56,805 bases of DNA from an uncultured Prevotellaceae bacterium (GTDB taxonomy: Bacteria > Bacteroidota > Bacteroidia > Bacteroidales > Bacteroidaceae): NCBI GenBank assembly GCA_902775475.1, contig CACYME010000032.1:1-56805 (forward strand), written 5' to 3'. Shown here one piece after another: positions 51,962 through 56,805 of this stretch. The notes under the pieces are model-generated. The model had not been told where the DNA came from. It saw only the letters and a program-made list of their open reading frames with translations, and searched no databases. Position 1 is the first letter of the stretch. Each line of letters opens with the position of its first letter. The position numbers and the translations under genes were made by a program.

Positions 51962-54682
51962 ATGAGTCAAAAAAGAGTTTACCTCTTCGGCAACGGTAAG
52001 GCCGAAGGTAATGCAAAAATGCGTGAGGAACTCGGTGGCAAGGGTGCCAACCTGGCTGAGATGAACCTGCTCGGCGTGCCCGTTCCTCCTGGTTTCACCA
52101 TCACCACTGACTGCTGCAACGAGTACTATCAGGTGGGTCAGCAGAAAATCATGGAGCTGCTCAACGACGACGTGACGGCAGCCGTGAAGCACATTGAGGT
52201 GCTGATGAACTCGAAGTTCGGCGACAAGGAGAACCCGCTGCTCGTCAGCGTCCGCTCCGGCGCTCGCGCCTCCATGCCTGGCATGATGGACACCATCCTC
52301 AACCTTGGTCTGAACGACGAGGTGGCCGAGGGCATGGTGAAGAAGACCCAGAACCCCCACTTCGTCTACGACAGCTACCGCCGCTTCGTGCAGATGTACG
52401 GCGACGTGGTGCTCGAGATGAAACCCGTGAACAAGACCGACATCGACCCGTTTGAGGAAATCATTGAGAAGGTGAAGGAAGAACGTGGCGTGAAGCTCGA
52501 CAAGGACCTGAACGTAGACGAGCTGAAGAAGCTGGTGAAGCTCTTCAAGCAGGCCATCAAGGAGCGCACGGGCAAGGACTTCCCCGACGATCCTATCGAG
52601 CAGCTCTGGGGCGCCATCTGCGCAGTGTTCCGCTCATGGATGAACGAGCGCGCCATCCTCTATCGCAAGATGGAAGGCATTCCCGACGAGTGGGGAACGG
52701 CCGTCAGCGTGATGGCCATGGTGTTCGGCAACATGGGCGACACATCGGCAACGGGCGTCTGCTTCAGCCGCGACGCTGCCAACGGCGAGCCCCTCTTCAA
52801 CGGCGAGTACCTGGTGAACGCACAGGGTGAGGACGTCGTAGCTGGTATCCGCACGCCGCAGCAGATCACCAAGATTGGCAGCAAGCGCTGGGCCGACCGC
52901 GCCGGCATCAGCGAGGAAGAGCGCTTCAGCAAGTATCCCTCAATGGAGGAGGCTATGCCTGAGGTATATGCTCAGCTGAACCAGATTCAGAAGAACCTGG
53001 AGAACCACTACCGCGACATGCAGGACATGGAGTTCACCGTTCAGGAGGGCAAGCTGTGGTTCCTGCAGACTCGTAACGGTAAGCGCACCGGTGCTGCCAT
53101 GGTGAAGATTGCCATGGACCTGCTGCACGAGGGCAAGATCGACGAGAAGACCGCCATCATGCGCTGCGAGCCCCAGAAGCTCGACGAGCTGCTGCACCCC
53201 GTGTTCGACAAGAAGGCCCTGACCACCGCCAAGGTCATCGCACAGGGTCTGCCCGCCAGCCCCGGTGCTGCCTGCGGACAGATTGTGTTCCACGCTGACG
53301 ACGCTCAGGCCTGGCATGCCGATGGTCACAAGGTGGTGCTCGTCCGCATCGAGACCTCGCCTGAAGACCTCGCCGGTATGTCGGCTGCCGAGGGTATCCT
53401 CACCGCTCGTGGTGGTATGACCTCGCACGCTGCTGTGGTGGCTCGTGGTATGGGTAAGTGCTGCGTCTCGGGCGTTGGCTCGCTGAACGTCAGCTACAAG
53501 GACAAGACCGTGGAAATCGACGGCGTTGTCTATAAGGAAGGCGACTATATCTCGCTGAACGGTACCACCGGACAGGTCTACGCTGGCGAGGTGCCCACAA
53601 AGGCTGCTGAGCTCAGTGGCGACTTCAAGGAGCTGATGGACCTCTGCGACAAGTACACCAAGCTGCAGGTGCGCACCAATGCTGATACGCCCCACGATGC
53701 ACAGGTGGCTCGCAACTTCGGTGCCAAGGGTATCGGTCTGACACGTACCGAGCACATGTTCTTCGAGGACAAGAAGATCATCGCCATGCGCGAAATGATT
53801 CTGGCCGACAGCGTCAGCGGTCGCGAGAAGGCTCTGGCCAAGCTGCTTCCCTATCAGAAGGCCGACTTCAAGGGCATCCTCGAGGCTATGGACGGTCTGC
53901 CCGTGAACATCCGTCTGCTCGATCCTCCTCTCCACGAGTTTGTTCCCCACGATCTGGCCGGTCAGGAGACTATGGCCAAGGAGATGGGCGTCAGCCTCGA
54001 CGAGATTAAGCGCCGCGTAGACTCGCTGGCCGAGAACAACCCGATGCTGGGTCACCGTGGTTGCCGTCTGGGCATCACCTTCCCCGAGATTACCGCTATG
54101 CAGACCCGTGCCATCCTCGGTGCAGCCTGCGAGCTGAAGAAGGAAGGCAAGCACCCCATGCCAGAGATCATGGTGCCCCTCATTGGTACGCTCTACGAGC
54201 TGAAGCAGCAGAAGGAAGTCATACAGAGCACTGCCAAGGAAGTCTTCGCAGCAGAAGGCGTGGAGGTGGAGTTCGAGATCGGAACGATGATTGAGATTCC
54301 GCGTGCCGCGCTGACCGCCGACCGCATCGCCACCGAGGCACAGTACTTCTCATTCGGTACCAACGACCTCACGCAGATGACCTTCGGCTACAGCCGCGAC
54401 GACATCGCCTCGTTCCTGCCCGTCTATCTCGACAAGAAGATCCTTAAGGTCGATCCCTTCCAGGTGCTCGACCAGAAGGGTGTGGGCAAGCTCATCAAGT
54501 ATGCCGTGAAGAGCGGCCGCGAGGTGCGTCCCGACCTCCGCTGCGGCATCTGCGGCGAGCACGGTGGCGAGCCCAGCAGCGTGAAGTTCTGCGCCAAGAT
54601 TGGCATGAACTACGCCAGCTGCTCGCCCTTCCGCGTGCCCATCGCCCGCCTCGCCGCCGCGCAGGCAGCCGTCGATGAGTGA
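51962..54682 (+). CDS. ppdK: Pyruvate, phosphate dikinase
   Basis: 906 residues, full length. It reversibly converts PEP, AMP and PPi to pyruvate, ATP and Pi. The N-terminal ATP-grasp part has LGGKGANLAEMNLLGVPVPPGFTI and SVRSGARASMPGMMDT; the swivelling phospho-His domain has GGMTSHAAVVARGMGK (H489); the C-terminal TIM barrel has LTRTEHMF, GHRGCRLGI, EIGTMIEIPRAAL, SFGTNDLTQM and the catalytic Cys in CGICGEHGGEPSS. In anaerobes it serves PPi-linked glycolysis; together with hppA (16.3 kb) and fba it points to pyrophosphate use. Confidence 0.97.
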   Translation: MSQKRVYLFGNGKAEGNAKMREELGGKGANLAEMNLLGVPVPPGFTITTDCCNEYYQVGQQKIMELLNDDVTAAVKHIEVLMNSKFGDKENPLLVSVRSGARASMPGMMDTILNLGLNDEVAEGMVKKTQNPHFVYDSYRRFVQMYGDVVLEMKPVNKTDIDPFEEIIEKVKEERGVKLDKDLNVDELKKLVKLFKQAIKERTGKDFPDDPIEQLWGAICAVFRSWMNERAILYRKMEGIPDEWGTAVSVMAMVFGNMGDTSATGVCFSRDAANGEPLFNGEYLVNAQGEDVVAGIRTPQQITKIGSKRWADRAGISEEERFSKYPSMEEAMPEVYAQLNQIQKNLENHYRDMQDMEFTVQEGKLWFLQTRNGKRTGAAMVKIAMDLLHEGKIDEKTAIMRCEPQKLDELLHPVFDKKALTTAKVIAQGLPASPGAACGQIVFHADDAQAWHADGHKVVLVRIETSPEDLAGMSAAEGILTARGGMTSHAAVVARGMGKCCVSGVGSLNVSYKDKTVEIDGVVYKEGDYISLNGTTGQVYAGEVPTKAAELSGDFKELMDLCDKYTKLQVRTNADTPHDAQVARNFGAKGIGLTRTEHMFFEDKKIIAMREMILADSVSGREKALAKLLPYQKADFKGILEAMDGLPVNIRLLDPPLHEFVPHDLAGQETMAKEMGVSLDEIKRRVDSLAENNPMLGHRGCRLGITFPEITAMQTRAILGAACELKKEGKHPMPEIMVPLIGTLYELKQQKEVIQSTAKEVFAAEGVEVEFEIGTMIEIPRAALTADRIATEAQYFSFGTNDLTQMTFGYSRDDIASFLPVYLDKKILKVDPFQVLDQKGVGKLIKYAVKSGREVRPDLRCGICGEHGGEPSSVKFCAKIGMNYASCSPFRVPIARLAAAQAAVDE

Positions 54683-54714
54683 TATTTAATTTATTGAAAA
54701 TCAAATAATTAATT

Positions 54715-54760
54715 ACGAGAGGTTAAAGTGCTACATCAATACTTTAACCTCTCGTTTTTT
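54715..54760. terminator. Terminator after ppdK
   Basis: ACGAGAGGTTAAAGT / ACTTTAACCTCTCGT stem with an 11-nt loop, followed by a T-run. Confidence 0.9.
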
Positions 54761-54896
54761 CTATAATAAGCCTATAAAAATAGCCGCTATTCCGTGTGCC
54801 AATCGCAAAAAAATAGCAAACGGGATATCTTTTTTAAGAGCAACTGTTTTACATTATAAGAGTATATAAGAGTAGTTTCTTATAAAAATTATAATT

Positions 54897-56393
54897 ATGA
54901 AAACAGTATCAATGAAACCCGTAGTTCAAAAACCTCGAAAAGATGGTTTCTGGGCAGTGTACATCCGATTCACGTTTGATGGTCGGTGTCATTTTTGGAA
55001 GACCTCAAAGGTCGTCTCATCCCAAAATGTCAAGTCAAAATCCGAGATTACAGATTCCTATGTTCTAAGTTTCTGCAGTTCGCTAATTCTCCAATGGATG
55101 GAGAAACTCAATCATGTAGATTATTCTGCATGGAACCTAAATGACATTGTTGAGTATGTTACAAATGATGATTCTCAAGTTTCTTTCAGTAATTATGCAA
55201 GTAATTTCATTGGAAAGATAGATAAGCCAAGAACAGCCAAGAACTACACCCTTGCCCTAAAGCATCTTGAAAAATATATGGGAACCTGTGAACTAATGTT
55301 TCAGTCTCTGACAGAAAGTAGCCTTAATGCATGGATAAACTCGATGGTGAAAGATGGGAAAAAGAGAGCGAAGGAGATGTACCCCGTATGCATACGTCAT
55401 ATATGGCGAAATGCTATGAAAGAGCTGAATGTTCCAGAACAAGGAATCGTAAGGATAAAGTACAATCCATGGGAAAGAATAACTATTCCACAATCGGACG
55501 GCACTGCAAAGCAAGCAAAAAGTCCTAATGCTATACGTACATTTTTCTCTTGCCCAATACCTACAAAGCCCTTTGCTATGTCCCTAATGGAGTTTGGTCG
55601 CGATGTAGCAAAAATGGCTTTTTGCCTCGGTGGAATGTATTGTGCAGATCTTTATGCACTGAAGAAAGAAGATTACCATGATGGAATTATACATTATAAC
55701 AGGGCAAAGACGAAACATTGCAGAAAAGACAGTGCCTATATGGAGATGCGCGTACCGGATATTATTAAGCCATTGTTCAAGAAGTACCGTTCCTCGCAAA
55801 ATAAAGGTCCCTTGTTTTGTTTTCATGAAATGTACACTACTGAAGAAAGTTTCAGCTCTAATGTAAATAGCGGTATCAGGCAAATCTGTCAGAAAATAAT
55901 GGGACTAAGCAAGGAGGAAGACTTTAGCATTCTAACTTTTCGTCACACCTGGGCTACTATCGCATTCAACGAACTTGGGTTGGATTGGCAAGCAGTTGCT
56001 TTCGCAATGAATCATGGTTCTGCTCATCGTGTCACTCAAACATATGTGAAAAAGGATTTTAGTCCAGCTTGGGAATTGAATGACAAGGTTGTTGAGTTTA
56101 TATTCTTCACTGATAATCCAGGAAAGGAAGAGTTGCGCCGGGAAGAAAAGAAATTAATAACGGATCGAATATCCAAAAACAATCTACTACGAGGAACAGC
56201 GTTTTACAAAGGAAAAGTTGTTGCCGAAGAGGAAAAGACAGGATTCACCAATAAAGGTCAGCTTGTAGCATTACTCATAAAGAGATTACCAAAGGACATT
56301 CCAACAGGAGCAATTGTGCAGTTTGTGATAGAAAACATAGACAAGGGTGGTAAATGGATGTATGAACACCAAAAAGGGAAGGGATTTCACTAA
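54897..56393 (+). CDS. Tyrosine recombinase / integrase of a mobile element
   Basis: 498 residues. An arm-binding/SAM-like N-terminal half (about 95-200, SFSNYASNFIGKIDKPRTAKNYTLALKHLEKYM) precedes the catalytic domain: FCLGGMYCADLYAL (the box I Arg is replaced by Gly, as I recall for many Bacteroidetes integrases), the beta-hairpin Lys in RAKTKHCRKDSAYM, TFRHTWATIAFNELGLDWQAVAFAMNH (box II Arg) and the nucleophile Tyr in VTQTYVKKDF. An extra ~85-residue C-terminal extension is present. The gene is AT-rich compared with its neighbours and lies right after the ppdK terminator, so it probably marks the edge of an integrated element that continues beyond the window. Confidence 0.88.
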   Translation: MKTVSMKPVVQKPRKDGFWAVYIRFTFDGRCHFWKTSKVVSSQNVKSKSEITDSYVLSFCSSLILQWMEKLNHVDYSAWNLNDIVEYVTNDDSQVSFSNYASNFIGKIDKPRTAKNYTLALKHLEKYMGTCELMFQSLTESSLNAWINSMVKDGKKRAKEMYPVCIRHIWRNAMKELNVPEQGIVRIKYNPWERITIPQSDGTAKQAKSPNAIRTFFSCPIPTKPFAMSLMEFGRDVAKMAFCLGGMYCADLYALKKEDYHDGIIHYNRAKTKHCRKDSAYMEMRVPDIIKPLFKKYRSSQNKGPLFCFHEMYTTEESFSSNVNSGIRQICQKIMGLSKEEDFSILTFRHTWATIAFNELGLDWQAVAFAMNHGSAHRVTQTYVKKDFSPAWELNDKVVEFIFFTDNPGKEELRREEKKLITDRISKNNLLRGTAFYKGKVVAEEEKTGFTNKGQLVALLIKRLPKDIPTGAIVQFVIENIDKGGKWMYEHQKGKGFH

Positions 56394-56805
56394 ATGTAGA
56401 TTGCGAGGACATCAATATTCTGCCAATCGTAAAGATACTGCCATTCCTTTGGAGAATGTCGAATCAGCCGAAAGTATGATTGAATAATCGAGGACTCAGG
56501 ATTTACGAATATTGTACAGATAATAACGAGGCTTCTTTCGTGTACCACGTCCGTATAGAGTTCAGATAAAGATTACGAATCTCGGCAAGAGGCAAATATT
56601 ATTGTTTCAGAAGTTGCTGCCATAAAAAGAATGGATCTCTTATAAAGATTACTGTAGTTGTATATCTCTATTCTTACAGTTCAGTCCCGTCACGTCGTTT
56701 CGATGCGGCGGGGCTTGCCTATAGGAATTTGAACGCAATTCTTTGTTGTTTTCATTTTCGTTACTTTATATGTTCTGATGTTATATTCTTACTTGCATTT
56801 TGATG
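56394..56805. other. AT-rich gene-free tail after the integrase
   Basis: No frame longer than a few dozen codons and no clear RNA gene. A weak CCCGTC...GCGGGG hairpin lies near 56686-56712. It may belong to the leader of the next element gene or to an attachment region. Confidence 0.4.

Overview
The window reads as chromosome of a Bacteroidales bacterium, most likely Prevotella/Segatella-like. Nearly every real gene is preceded by the Bacteroidetes -7 box TAnnTTTG, in several cases with a TTTG -33 box 19-20 bp upstream. Shine-Dalgarno sequences are weak. The gene content also fits: GH106, CE12, GH43 and GH92 glycan enzymes, DUF3078 and FadL-like outer membrane proteins, a DUF4139 protein with a CarboxypepD-like insert, and a surface protein ending in a type-9-secretion-like tail. 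Most of the window is GC-rich. AT-rich patches mark the recognition domains of two type III methyltransferases and the integrase at the right end.

Layout. 0-2.4 kb: a 3'-truncated type III mod gene behind a long structured leader, then repeat-rich non-coding DNA. 2.4-7.3 kb: cupin lipoprotein, uvrB, a Lys-Thr-Gly tRNA operon, trmN6 plus an omega-amidase, and a small polyhistidine membrane protein. 7.3-23 kb: GH106 + CE12 (rhamnogalacturonan), galE, an ABC-F protein, truA + an EamA transporter, a membrane pyrophosphatase, an ATP-grasp protein + GH43, and a secreted cupin/carboxymuconolactone decarboxylase fusion. 23-30.5 kb: the DUF4139 protein, then a complete type III R-M system (mod-res) with a leader built like the one at the left end, followed by a frameshifted YoeB-type toxin with an intact antitoxin, and tRNA-Arg. 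30.5-45 kb: DUF3078 protein, yidC + glycosyltransferase, an envelope operon (FadL-like OMP, lptC, CorC-type protein, PpiD-like chaperone), a LysR regulator divergent from a 30-residue membrane protein, fructose-bisphosphate aldolase and GH92. 45-50.2 kb: a decaying adhesin locus with a nonsense-split surface protein and several gene fragments. 50.2-56.8 kb: iron alcohol dehydrogenase, ppdK, and an AT-rich tyrosine-recombinase island.

The most unusual signals are non-coding. (1) Both type III mod genes sit behind 300-400 nt leaders of the same architecture and almost unrelated sequence: promoter, GC hairpin(s), a 115-140 nt imperfect hairpin with an ACGCC/GGCGT tip, then a third copy of the first arm near the start codon, which would allow two mutually exclusive folds. 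(2) One ~75 bp cassette (promoter -7 box plus a 5'-terminal hairpin) occurs four times, always as the leader of an unrelated gene and always in the same orientation. (3) A ~300 bp intergenic repeat with three conserved hairpins occurs twice. (4) A ~350 bp element carries three copies of a 25-bp sequence and a 22-bp-period tandem array. (5) Short degenerate simple repeats have entered conserved genes in frame (truA, the ATP-grasp gene, GH106). All assignments come from reading the sequence; no database search was run.
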